From Phlyctochytrium arcticum (Eukaryota > Chytridiomycota > Chytridiomycetes > Chytridiales > Chytridiaceae): DNA of 64,000 bases. Position numbers and translations under genes: made by a program. Location: contig JAHLKI010000007.1 in assembly GCA_025602905.1 (NCBI GenBank), forward strand, positions 124,001 to 188,000. The letters run 5' to 3'. Below, piece after piece: positions 13,810-23,776 of this stretch. Under the pieces are notes generated by a model. That model did no database searches and had not been told where the DNA came from. It saw nothing but the letters and a program-made list of their open reading frames with translations. Position 1 is the stretch's first letter. Each line of letters opens with the position of its first letter.

Positions 13810-14212
13810 GACTGTTGAAATCTGATGTTGGCCCAACAGTTTACAAAGATACAAAAATCTGACGGGATTGCAAGCGCCGCTCTTATATACACATGGTGGA
13901 CATACTCCCTTACTAAAACACCTCGGAAAAGACTTGTTCCGTTAAATCCGCGCAGTCATGGAAGTTGGCGGCACAGTCATAGGAGATGCCGCCGTCAGCG
14001 CATGGCAAAATGCGGACGCGGACGAATTTGAATTGAACTCCGTGGGCGGCAGCTCTGTCTCTGTGGCGGCTGTCACAGAGCTGACTTGAATTTGATGAAT
14101 AGCCGCGCTTGGGCACTTTGTCAAATTTGTCATTTTGTACTCGAATCTCAAGACATAAGAGACATCGCACATCACACATCTCTGTCTGAGTTATTGGGCA
14201 TGGGAGTAGTGG
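13810..14212. other. Intergenic region upstream of the LACTB-like gene
   Basis: It contains the presumed LACTB promoter. I found no gene; short frames on both strands look random. The duplicated Sec22 3' fragment follows directly. Confidence 0.35.
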
Positions 14213-14310
14213 GAGTGAATAGTTCATCAGTATCATCAAGCATAGATTCAGATTTCTGTACGATCCTCCAATGTCCCCCCAACTAGCATTAGTGATCCGT
14301 CCATCTATCA
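14213..14310. repeat. Diverged duplicate of the SEC22-like gene 3' end
   Basis: About 95 bases match, at roughly three-quarters identity and in direct orientation, the last codons plus 3' flank of the SEC22-like gene (15577-15665). On the minus strand it still reads IDGRITNASWGDIGGSYR against IDGWITNARRGDRKGSYR in the gene. The match stops abruptly on both sides, so it is a small segmental duplicate separated by the intervening unrecognised gene. Confidence 0.7.
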
Positions 14311-14335
14311 TCTTGCTCAGGATCACTTAGTAAGA

Positions 14336-14398
14336 GAAGACTATTGCAGAGTGGGCACGCTGGGGCGCGTGGAACGCGTCCACTCTGCATTAGTCTTC
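14336..14398. repeat. Near-perfect 19-bp inverted repeat (hairpin)
   Basis: Left arm 14336-14354 and right arm 14380-14398 pair at 18 of 19 positions around a GC-rich 25-base loop that could pair further with itself. It lies between the duplicated Sec22 fragment and the 3' end of the unrecognised minus-strand gene. It could act as a transcript-end structure for that gene or be a small mobile-element remnant. No protein is encoded. Confidence 0.7.
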
Positions 14399-14468
14399 CC
14401 CAACGCAACTTCCAACTCCGATACATCAGCCAAGCCATCATCCCGGATCATTCAGAAATCAGAAACAA

Positions 14469-15402
14469 TCAAGCGCTCAACATCTTCCAGTGTAACGAAC
14501 GCCAAAAGAGGTGCCCGTTCGTGACCACATGTTCGAAACCCGGGTTATGAGTGCGAAAAGTAAAAGTAAGCGAAAGACCGGGGTTGTCGCTGGCGGGATG
14601 GCGAGCTGCCAACAAAGCTTCTGCGTAAACAAAGAATTCATTTCTCACACTGTTGAATGTATCCCTGAGTTTCCGAAACAATTCCTCCATCGAAGGGAAA
14701 ACAGTAGGTTCCTCCGGGTATGCGTCGCTCCTATCCTGGCCCACCATGTTCAGCTCGTAGAACTGGCGGACGAGAGGGTCGAGGCGGGTAAAGACTGCAC
14801 TCGAGTCGGGACCAGGAGGAATGGGGTGAGGAGGGATGGGGTGAGGAGGAATACGGCGAGTTGACCAGGACTCGGGTGGAATCCCCGTCCCGCGGTCTGT
14901 GGGGCAACGCCGTAAGTGTAGCAGGCTACTGTGTTCGGTTGTAGCCAAAAGTCATCGGGGCAGCTATTGGTGATGATATTCACGAGGGTGCTGGTATCAA
15001 CATAATGTGACACTTTTTGTATCCTCCGGGAGAATTTGCGCAATGCGAGTTCCGCGAGTCCTATAAGCAGGTCAGAAGTGTCATCACCACTGTTTTTAAA
15101 GGAAGAAAACGTACGTTCAACTCGTAGTTCATAAACACCAATCAGTCCTTCGGGAGAATACACTTTCCCGTCATTATCCTTGAGCATGAACTGACTTTCG
15201 CCTAAGTCTGGATACCAAAGTAAAGCCTCACTTGAAAGTAGCCCGACCCCGGCAATGGTAGCTCGATTTCGGCGCGACAGACATGTTGCGGAGTTTTGGG
15301 GAGAGGCTGCGCCACGGTGGCGCGGTGACCTTTTATTGTGTGGGAGAGTTCGGGCCCTTCAGGGAGAGTTGATGCACTAGTTTTTGACGACCTTTGTATC
15401 AT
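14469..15402 (-). CDS. Unrecognised protein, multi-exon
   Basis: I do not recognise this gene. Exon 1 starts at ATG 15402 and ends at a GTGAGG donor near 15232. Exon 2 encodes FMLKDNDGKVYSPEGLIGVY. Exon 3 carries LAELALRKFSRRIQKVSHYV and ITNSCPDDFWLQPNTVACY. A proline-rich stretch around 14800-14880 includes near-repeats of CTCCTCACCCCAT and probably holds an intron. The C-terminal exon carries FTRLDPLVRQFYELNMVGQD and NSVRNEFFVYAEALLA and ends at 14469. There is no signal peptide or membrane helix. The gene lies between the SEC22-like gene and the duplicated SEC22 3' fragment, so it may have arrived with that rearrangement. Exon borders in the proline-rich part are uncertain. Confidence 0.5.
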
Positions 15403-15603
15403 CAAAAGAGCTCTTGCATTATTTTTGGGAGACTTTGTATATAAAATCTTGTGAACATCACAGAGACATGGCCCATCTGTTAAAAGTCTACATCAGTGGT
15501 CGCAGCGGTAGAGAATGCGACCAAGTGACAAATGGGCACTGTAAGTGCGACAGTGGACAGGGTATCTATCAGTATGAAGTAAATAGTTACATCAAGCATA
15601 GTA

Positions 15604-17187
15604 TCAATCTCTATACGATCCTTTCCGGTCCCCCCGTCTAGCATTGGTGATCCATCCATCTATCGTCATCGCGCTCAACTTTCCCACGACCGCCAAAATA
15701 TAGATAGCTTTAATGACAATGACCGGAAAGGATTCTGCAGTCCACTCGCCAAACCACGCAGCCAGATGCTGTATTGGGGATCGGCCGGGGATGGGAGGGG
15801 CTGGTTTTGAACGCGTCAATGCAGCATGAACAATCTGCAATAGAGTGAGAAGGGCGTGGACAGTCAGAACAGAGGAGAGGAGGGGCGGGAATGGGGCTGG
15901 CACGGCAGAAATAAGGTCCGCCGGTTGTATTTGCGCATTGCTTGGAGGTGGCCGACGGGCGGAGAATTGGGCGATTTGAAAGTAATGGTAGGCCTAGTGA
16001 TTTCAATTAGACTTCATACGCGTGCCTCAGCAGGGCAAAAAGGAGAACTGACCTGAATGAGAAGCGCTGGGCACACGAGAGCCACGAGTACAACTAGCGC
16101 TGGTTCCACTCTGCCTTTATCTGCGCCATTTGACCCAGCCCACCACCATAGCACCTCTGCCACATCAAGCAAGAAAACTGCGAGTGACAGACCGAGTGAC
16201 CAAGATGCGCGCGCCCTTGGTGGACGAAAAAGGACTGGGCCGCTGGTGGCGGCTCGATGTATGGGAGTAATATTGCGGCGCGTTGTGGTAGGTGAGTGGG
16301 ACGTGGGGAGATGGAGAGCGGAGGCGATATTGGTGGGAAGTGACGAGGATAAGGTAGCGAGCGCAGCAAACCCTGCCGAGCGACCTATATTTGGCATTTA
16401 GTACCAGGCAAGGCAACTAGAGTGGGAACAGATCCGAGCGCACCTGCCGAATGATGACCAGCGGCTGCCGCTCCCAGAACGTGCTTGATATCATACACGG
16501 GTATTGTTTGAATCCGAGCGGACAGATCTACCAAATCTTCCTGCATTCGCAACTGGCGGGTGTTGACGTAGCGTTTCTTTATGCTCTGTATTGTTGGCTC
16601 TGATGGCCACGGGCGTTAATTCCGCGAAGCCCTTGCGACTCAAGCACGTTATAGCTTACCGAATCGAATGAAGGAGTATGGTCGCTGCACTTGATACACA
16701 CTTTGCCTGTGCCCCGCTCCTCCCCCATTTGAGTTTATCATGTCGTCGAAAAAGGATTTCACGACTTCGGTGAGAAACGAATATGCAAGGAGGCGAGGAA
16801 AGGACTTTTCCGTCAACGTGAGAAAAATGATTCCGGATTCAACCAGGTAACTAGCAAATGAAATGGGTAAGAGTGGGCTACCTTCGCAAAACGCCCGGTA
16901 CATACTGAAACGTAAATTCGTCGGCAGTGATGGAGGCTGCTTCCAATGGCAATTGCTCGTAGGAGGGTGTAGCATCCGGTGCAAGTAACCGCACCAATGC
17001 TTTGGCCAACTTCTTACAGTGCGCAATCTGATCCTCTTCCTAAGTGTCATCATCAACTCGTTTAATAATCTGGAAAAGCGATCTGGAAACATGCGAAAGA
17101 TAACCCTTCAGGTACCTTCTGCGACTCCATAGTGGCCACAAGAGGCAAACCGTCTCCAGCTCGTGAAATTAGAGTAAAGCGAATCAT
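15604..17187 (-). CDS. Sec22-like longin protein with multi-span C-terminal region
   Basis: ER-Golgi trafficking protein. Six-exon structure by phase: 17187-17116, 17039-16906, 16850-16660, 16599-16444, 16372-16053 and 15993-15604. The N-terminal longin domain is unmistakable: IRFTLISRAGDGLPLVATME, then EFTFHYLVESGIIFLTLTEK, SFPRLLAYSFL and RPYSFIRFEP. After IQSIKKRYVNTRQLR the product lacks a clear R-SNARE coiled coil. It continues instead with hydrophobic segments such as LSLAVFLLDVAEVLWWWAG, LVVLVALVCPALLI and SVLTVHALLTLLQIVHA. This architecture matches SEC22A/SEC22C, in which a membrane region replaces the SNARE motif, rather than fusogenic SEC22B. Its last codons are duplicated at 14213-14310. 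Confidence 0.85.
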
Positions 17188-17611
17188 GAGATCATAAATA
17201 AGAGTTGCAAGTCTTGAGATTGTTGGGAAGTGGGCGCGAGCGATTCAAGAATCCGGTTGATCGAAAATAACAAGAAACGGCTTCCGGCTGGGTATATCGA
17301 CGTCTCCTGTTGTCGCCGATGGGGTTGGAAAGACTCAAACTCGCTACGTTGACCGCCTCGTTGAAATGCGTTGTTTAATAAGTATCCTTGCAGTGGATCT
17401 TAAGAATGGTGCTCCGAGCACTGCGCGTGTCTGCCGTCCGATGTATTGAAAAGCTTGATATGTATTACAAGTAATGACGGAGTGCTTTCGCACGTCCAAA
17501 CAACAGAGGTAATATCCGCACGCACAACAACAGAGGTTGTGAGTTACGGTGTGAGCACGGCAGGTACCCGACTCGGAAACTATAAAGCTATCTATGGGCA
17601 ACCAACTACAG
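17188..17611. other. Intergenic region between SEC22-like gene and Fanzor remnant
   Basis: Upstream flank of the SEC22-like gene and 3' flank of the Fanzor-type remnant. In active Fanzor/TnpB loci the guide RNA overlaps the 3' end of the nuclease gene, so 17344-17611 is where such an RNA would be sought. I see no convincing structure by eye. Confidence 0.35.
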
Positions 17612-18253
17612 CTAACGTGTAAAAACCAAAGGGCGCCCATTTCCAGCCAACTCGGAACTATCAATCTTGACCATGTTGCGGGTGCTGAGGACGTCGCGGT
17701 TGTACAGCTTCATGACGATCGGTTGCGGCTGTCCAGAGACTGTGACAATTTGAGGCGTCCAGGATTGCTTAATACATTGTAGGTTGGGACAACCCAGCAA
17801 TCCATAGACCTTCTCAAGGTCATTGCCCCGCCATGGGCGCGAACTTGGGCGGGTGCGGAAGCCTGAAATCAGCCTGCCTTCACACCCGATGCAACGCGAA
17901 GAGGTCCTGTACTCATCCAGCAGGAAGCATGGGACATGGTGTTGCGCGAAGAGCTTTCGGAACCCCACCGTCTTGGTCGACGTCTGGAACCGCATGGTAT
18001 GCCCAGCATCGTTCCAGTCGCCCATCACCACGCTGAAATGTTTTCCGTACTTCCTCCGCATGTTTCTGATCAACTTGGCTTCCGACGCCTGCCGTAGAGA
18101 ATAAGATAGAAGGCGTACTTGCATGTACCATGGGCGGCTGTAGAATGGCAGTAGAGTAGGAGTGGCGGCCTGGAGGTAGATCAGATTTTCTGCAAAATTG
18201 TCGATGTCCATGCTTTGACGTCCCGATGCACCTCGTAGCGACATGTGGTACAA
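17612..18253 (-). pseudogene. Fanzor/TnpB-type nuclease C-terminal remnant
   Basis: An open stretch of about 213 codons has the C-terminal half of a TnpB-related, fungal Fanzor-like protein. RuvC-II-like strand: FSVVMGDWND. Linker: LLDEYRTSSRCIGCEG, corresponding to the YRTS..C..C start of the zinc ribbon. Second Cys pair: YGLLGCPNLQC. RuvC-III-like motif: LYNRDVLSTRNM. The RuvC-I half is missing: the upstream sequence belongs to a second remnant in another frame. The Asp of NRD is kept, while the usual RuvC-II Glu is not evident (GDW). Product is probably inactive or a part only. It could also be the last exon of a gene whose 5' exons I cannot place. Confidence 0.7.
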
Positions 18254-19185
18254 CTATATTTCTTTTGGCCGCCGATCTCTCTTCTATGTCCGCAAAGGCG
18301 TCATGTCTTTGTTGTGTAGGCTTCGTCGTTCATATTCGACGAGTAAACCGTCAATGAGCTCCGTTTTTTGTTGCAGCGCGGCTGTCCATGTCTCCACGTG
18401 AGTAAATCTCGCCTGGTGCGAGGGCGGATTCTACTTTTGCCTTTGCGCGTGTGACCCCCCACAAGAATCATCGGCTGTTCTACCATGCGGGCGACGTCGA
18501 AAATTGACTCGTGGATATACTTGTATTTGCTCGTAAGCTGATGTACCACCTTATTGATGCATTCTTGTGTCTGGTTTCTTATTTTCTCATGGATTCAAAA
18601 CCGGCGGAGGTTGAGACGGCGGCCGGTATTTGGTGGAAGATAAAGACCATCGTCCCCCTTGTCGCCGAGAAAGCTGGTTATTCGATCAAGTTGATCTTGG
18701 TATGGACGAAATGTCTTTCGCAGATCGACATTCGTACCAAACGAGCCCACTACCATCGCGATAGGAGAATAGTAAGTCACGTAGGGATTACTTCCAGGAT
18801 CCAAAGCGACGGAATGTCCTTGAGCTTGAGGGCTGACTTCCTTTTTTTGAACGTAAAGCGGAGCATGCAGGAAAAATCGCCCGGCCTTTGTCATCGTAAT
18901 CTTTACGCTTTGTGGTGGCCCGTCAGGGTACCGTTGCATAATCCGCCGCATGTCCCGTTTGTGGAAACGCAGCCTTTCCTGATCTAGGAGACTGTTAACG
19001 TACAAATTCCATCGTAGACCAGACTTTTTGGAAAAGTTTTGAGTTGGGATAGTGATGGCCGAAGGTCTCGTGTTTTTGATTGATCGAAATTTGATTTTGT
19101 CAAAGACATCCGTTGTACCATCATTTGATCTCGGAAATGCTGCCGCATACGCCAGTGAGAGCGATGTGAGAGAACGACAGATGTG
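18181..19185 (-). pseudogene. Fanzor (eukaryotic TnpB) nuclease relic with in-frame TGA codons
   Basis: One reading frame runs through this stretch with Fanzor landmarks in order. DKIKFRSIKNTRPSAITIP and PPQSVKITMTKAGRFFL come first. RuvC-I follows (HSVALDPGSNPYVTYYSP, catalytic Asp in ALDPG), then a helix INKVVHQLTSKYKYIHESIF leading to VARMV. EAYTTKT and RLCGHRREIGGQKKYSCTTC form the zinc ribbon, and RuvC-III is EVHRDVKAW. Two TGA codons interrupt the frame. The one at 18301-18303 replaces the first zinc-ribbon Cys; the other is at 18595-18597. The frame ends at TGA 18181-18183. Neighbouring genes use TGA as a normal stop, so recoding is unlikely. The 18595 stop might lie in an unrecognised intron; the Cys-to-stop change looks disabling. 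Confidence 0.75.
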
Positions 19186-19386
19186 TGGTTACCTGATCTG
19201 CGAAGGCACTCGAACTACCAGTGGCAGGTCCCTGCGTGTATGTCCATCCTCGATTTTGCAAATTCTGAGCGAGAGTGTTACTAAACCAAAGCAATTAGAG
19301 ACAAGGACGAGTTATACCATCGAATGCAAATCCAAGTCTGCAGCGGTTTGCGCCCCCCGCTGAATGTTGGAGCGTTCCAGTTGGCG

Positions 19387-19437
19387 GTTGTTCATTGGGG
19401 TGTTGTTCATTGGGTTGTTCATTGGGTTGTTCATTGA
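19387..19437. repeat. Short tandem repeat of a 12-15 base unit
   Basis: Four to five imperfect copies of a TTGTTCATTGGG-like unit occur in tandem. Read on the minus strand they would encode repeats of Met-Asn-Asn-Pro, in a frame that stays open for about 50 codons upstream of the Fanzor relic. They may be the low-complexity N-terminal exon of that gene. Confidence 0.7.
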
Positions 19438-19439
19438 AT

Positions 19440-20096
19440 GGTTCTGCTGCTCAAGGAGGTATGCTCAGTTGGAGAAAATTTGTTTCTGTCTCAAGCTTAC
19501 CATTGCGCTTTTAGAGTACTGATATGGAGTCGTCTGATTGAGGAGTCGTTGTTGTCTGATGATGGGCACGCCGACACACCGCTCCTTTTTATAGCCGACG
19601 CAGAACCCGAGCAGATTGAAGTTGATGACGATCACGAATGCGTCGACGTTGACGAAATGCTCCAAAATTTTGACATCATTCCGTGATCGCTGACCAAAGA
19701 AGCTCCAGGATTTCGGATGACTGGCAGAAAGCGATCAGAATCATCAGATCCGATCCTGCATTTCGCCAAGGTCAGCGCCAATCTACCAACCTCAGATTGA
19801 GGTCTACCGTCCGTTTTGATAATTTGGTCCATTTGGTCGGTGTCGGCAGGCAGGTTTGCTAAAACACCGAGAGGTTGCCATGTTATTAGAGGTCATGGCG
19901 GACTTAGCGTCCTCAGTACAGATATTAATATTTAGGATAAAGTAGGTTGAGGTTATGCAGAAGTGATGACGATTGAAGGTGTATCATATCATCATCAACT
20001 TCTGCGATGTCCCCAACTGGACAACGAGGAAAGCACAATAAATGAGTCAGCTGGATATTTGATAGAGGGAGGAGAAACACCAGTCTTCGCCTGGTT
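19440..20096. other. Region between Fanzor relic and paxillin gene
   Basis: No gene is assigned. Opposing short frames overlap at 19438-19686: the plus frame ends in an acidic stretch and the minus frame is basic. Neither is recognisable. The stretch may include 5' exons of the Fanzor relic and the paxillin 3' UTR. Confidence 0.3.
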
Positions 20097-22023
20097 TCAG
20101 TACGGATCTGCGGCCATCGGTGCTCCATGTGTCCGTCGTAATTGGTGATGTACAGAGCAATATGGCTGCCCATAATGCTCGTAGAATGTCCCAGTTGGAA
20201 ATGGCTCCTTACAGTCCTAATCAAACAAGTCTCAGAAAACTTTAAAGCGGCAATGAAGTGTGGCTGCCCACAGGAAGAGAAACGTACCGCGCAAACAAAA
20301 CATCCGACATGCCATTCTTTCCCACAGGCCGAAACAAATTCACCGACAATTCCTTTTGAGCAACCCCCACACCGCATGGCAAAGAGATTAAAGTAATCTT
20401 CCTCGCAATACGCCATCCCGTCCTTTTCCAAAAATCCCGCGCCGGGAGGAAAGAGTTTACCGCATTGAGCACAGAAGAAATGATCCGGGTGCCAATGTTG
20501 ACCCAAAGCTGTAACGCAGCGCTGCGTGAAACAAAATCTGCAGTTTAGCCATTGGTACACAGTCATCACTCCCACATTGCGTACGATACCTCCAAAATAG
20601 GTCCGGAACAGTATGCACATTTTGGTAATTGGCTCTGCCAGCAGGCCTCGCAATAAGCATCCCCGACCTTTTCGAAAAATCGACCATGGCCCAGCTGCTT
20701 TTTGCACATGTGACAATTAAAATGCTCGGGATGGAAATGCTTTCCCAGAGCCGACACGGCGGGTCCTTGAAGCGGTTCCTTACACGCGCTGCAGAATCTG
20801 GGTCCAGATGGACGAACCTGATTCTGCGCAGTCTGATTTGCGGGCGAGTCGGTGAAGCTGTCGTCTTGGAGCGGAGGAGGCTTGCGTTGAGGGGAATCTC
20901 GCGTAGACTCGTCTGGCGGGGTTTGGATTTGCCTTTGTTTGTGGTGATCCTCAAGTTGGTGTGGTGGTTGTGCCATGTCATGGTGCTCCTGAGGTGATAA
21001 TATATTCTCGGAGGAGGAGCGTTGCCCTTCATTTCGGTGTTTCGAAATGGATCCAGACCTGCTCTGTAGATTTGATCCTGCTGCAGGTTTACCAGTTCTA
21101 TCAGTGGGTTTTGGGGCAAGTCCAGGCATCCCCGCGTCGACTGGACTAGGCTGCTCTGTCTCAGCTACCATGCTCAAATCTCCCATCAATTTGTCCAGTT
21201 GATTTGTGGCATCGGAGTGTCCTCGTAAGCTCGATGCGTTCCCGGAATGCACCTGTGGGGGTGGCACATCGTCCGCGCGCTCGTGAGGTCGTTGAGGAGT
21301 TGGCGTACTTTTGTCAGAGCTCCGATCCAACCTGGCTCTGCCCGAATCTTGAATGGGTATCGAACGAATAGGCGTCATTTCCGTGCCTGCGTCCGCCATA
21401 ATCACTCGCTTTCCATCAGTATCGACCCTGGGCAGGCCCTCAGGCAGGAAATTTGCATTTTGCGTGCCAGGATGTCCCTGAATTGGTGTCGTTTGGGTGG
21501 TATCATTCGCTACATTCGCTACGTTGGCTTTAGAGCCACCCACAAGGCCGCGGAGATCAGTCAAATCTTTGACCAGATTGTCCAACTCATTGATGCCTTG
21601 CTTTCCTGCATGATGCTCTGACCGAGGGCCGTGTGAATGGGTTGCTTGCGCAGATAAATGGGGAAGATTCGTTGATGCGGACCCCTGTCCATTATGCCGA
21701 CGAGTCTCATTAACTGCTGTATTCGCGTATACTGTTATCGCCCAAGCATCGTCACAAGCAATGCAATTTAAAAGTGATACTTACAAGCTTTGCGGTCTGC
21801 TCCCGTGCCAGCGATAGTTTGAGCTTGGGTTCTTTCATGCGTGTCGCTGCGAACATCTCGATTTGATCCTTTGCGCTCGTCCCCCGTCTTGTTCGCCGAA
21901 CTTGGAGGTCGGGGTTTGACAACCGGCGTGTCGAGCTCGCGAAGAAGCAAGTCTATTGGACTCTAGTTTAGCTGTCTTGTTGAATAAAATGAAGCACTTT
22001 AAAAACCAACCAAGTTCATTCAT
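20097..22023 (-). CDS. Paxillin-like LD-motif and LIM-domain adaptor
   Basis: Adhesion/actin scaffold of the paxillin family, 553 residues. Exons: 22023-22011, 21952-21785, 21716-20590, 20521-20288 and 20216-20097. The protein begins directly with an LD motif (MNELDLLLRELDTPV). Two more LD-like motifs lie at about residue 103 (INELDNLVKDLTDL) and 234 (NQLDKLMGDLSMV). A disordered Pro/Ser/Gln-rich linker follows. Three LIM zinc-binding domains start at about 367 (CSACKEPLQG), 427 (CAYCSGPILE) and 487 (CGGCSKGIVG), with normal Cys/His spacing. Animal paxillin has four LIM domains and fungal Pxl1 proteins fewer. LD motifs normally bind FAK, vinculin or parvin-type partners. The 13-base first exon was chosen because it restores the LD motif. 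The fit to paxillin is strong. Confidence 0.92.
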
Positions 22024-22536
22024 CCTTGAGCACTTTTCCTTGGAATAAAAGCTGCCCAGGTATTGCTGAATGTCCGTAACAGTGCTGTAGGCATTCAACT
22101 TGGTGTTCAACGCGTGCGTTCAGCCCAAATCCCCAGTAAAAACATCTTGGACCGATATGCCTTTTTCTCATTAATGAACCATGCGAGTATCAGCTCGTCT
22201 AAAGGTGCTTTATGCGTCAGATTGTGGGGAGATACGGTTGGCCTGTAGCGGAACAAATAAAAAAAGTGTGCGATTTTTACATGTGAACCAAATAGTTGGT
22301 ACCAAAAGAGTATGAACTGTAAAGAAACATTGCAGGCAATACCTATCGTACCAGTCATGGCACGTTGGATTTTTAAGGATATTTACAAATTGGGCCAATA
22401 CAGGAGATGCCAGGGGCCTAGGGACAGAAACATTAGTGACCCCATTGCTTCTCTTTGATATCTTTTGGAACAGGCCGAGCAATAATGAGCCTCCGAGGCG
22501 CAGACGGGAAACAATAATTGAGAAGTGAAATCCATG
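22024..22536. promoter_or_regulatory. Paxillin upstream region
   Basis: Probable paxillin promoter and 3' UTR of the C9orf78-like gene (both minus strand). Short frames here are unremarkable, with no repeat or RNA gene. Confidence 0.35.
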
Positions 22537-23776
22537 CTAATTCCTCCTCATGCGTTTCTTGAACCTTTCCATCACAGCCTCATCTGCTTAAGAAATTACT
22601 ACTCGTTGCCGCAAAGAAATATGATCACCAAATGGCACAAACCAGTGGCCATTGTTTGCCGCTCATTTCTATTTCCTTCACCTCCTGGACGTTGCTGACT
22701 CTGGTTGGCCTTTGAGAGTTGAAACCGTTGCCCTGTGGAGCAAACTGATGTCAGCGCACACGTTCTATAAGATCGTACATGGGGTGAACAAGCTTACATC
22801 GATCCGCAATCACCATCTGTGTATTGCCAAAGTCTCCTTTTGGGCCTCCTGAATTTGAACTGGAATCAATCCCGGCGGTCTTTTCCAGAAGCTTGCGTTT
22901 CTCCTTTTCCGTGGCCTCAATGTTCTTCAGCTTCGTACTATTACCCAATCAGCATTCACGTCTGAAAGATAACACTTTTATACGAACGCACTTCATGCCC
23001 AGATCAATCTCCGGAATGGCAGTTAGCATTGCTGTTGAAAGGGTGACATTTCCTTCGCTGACGGGTTTCCCATTAGCCTGCCGAATTCAAGTTTTAGCGA
23101 CTGCCACCCAAAACTAGGAACCAGCACAGTGTACCTGTAAATGGGCAGGTATTCGGTAAAGCTCATCATGAAAGTCACGGATGATATCGACTGGTGCAGC
23201 ATCTGGGACAGTTTCAGTTGAACCTCGTTTTTTTCGTAGCTCCTCCTCGATATACTCTTGCCTGTATTAAGCATCGTGTCAAAAAGAAACTCGAACGGAT
23301 TTGAGTTGGCGGAAAGACGTACATGTGTCGTTCCGTGTCCATAGCATTGCTCTCGGTCGCAAAACTGCCCACCTCCTTGGTCATTCCTTCTTCCCCAAAG
23401 CTTCTCCCTCTGACATTGTTGATATCAATTATTCCACCCCCGCTCTTGAGTTTCCATGGATCGTCTTCAACATCAACCTTCTCCTTCTTCTTCTTCTTTG
23501 GTTCTCCACGATTCAGATCGGAAGCGTCAATACCCGCGGCTTTCCGTCGAAATTTGCGAAGTTCTAGAGCCTCCTGCAGGACGGTGCTATACTTTGCAAG
23601 AATCATTTTGAGGAGGTTGGTTCCGCACGAAGGCCAGAAAGGGAGATTTACCTCACGTCTTCCTCAGTCGTTTCTGGTGTCGTATGATCAGCCGAGGTTG
23701 AAAGATCCTTCTTCGGCTCGGCATCGTCGTCGTCCAGATCTTTTTTGCGGTATCGTCGAGTTTTGGGGGTAGGCAT
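22537..23776 (-). CDS. C9orf78/Tls1-family spliceosome-associated protein
   Basis: Homologue of human C9orf78 (HCA59) and fission-yeast Tls1, a disordered factor that binds the U5 helicase BRR2 and influences splice-site choice. Seven exons by phase: 23776-23652, 23586-23323, 23261-23135, 23077-22992, 22937-22798, 22732-22643 and 22586-22537, giving 293 residues; the human protein is about 289. Conserved blocks in order: MPTPKTRRYRKK, ALELRKFRRKAAGI, DDPWKLKSGGGIIDI, SFATESNAMDTERHM, YIEEELRKKRG, LTAIPEIDLGM, TKLKNIEATEKEKRKLLE and the C-terminal MERFKKRMRRN. The bases and spacing of the last tiny exon restore the family's FKK..RR ending. Nuclear. Confidence 0.92.

Noticed and set aside
15490..15530. 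Possible tRNA-like segment with a GTCGCA...TGCGAC stem
   Set aside because: No acceptor stem, T-arm consensus or full cloverleaf could be drawn; it is a short chance inverted repeat near the SEC22 3' flank.
18181..19185. TGA read as an amino acid (alternative genetic code)
   Set aside because: APC10, uL10m, the flavin-reductase-like gene and others end cleanly at TGA with conserved C-termini, so TGA is a normal stop here.
19438..19686. Plus-strand frame ending in an acidic stretch
   Set aside because: The acid-rich end is intriguing but has no start context, no partner exons and lies opposite a possible Fanzor 5' exon.
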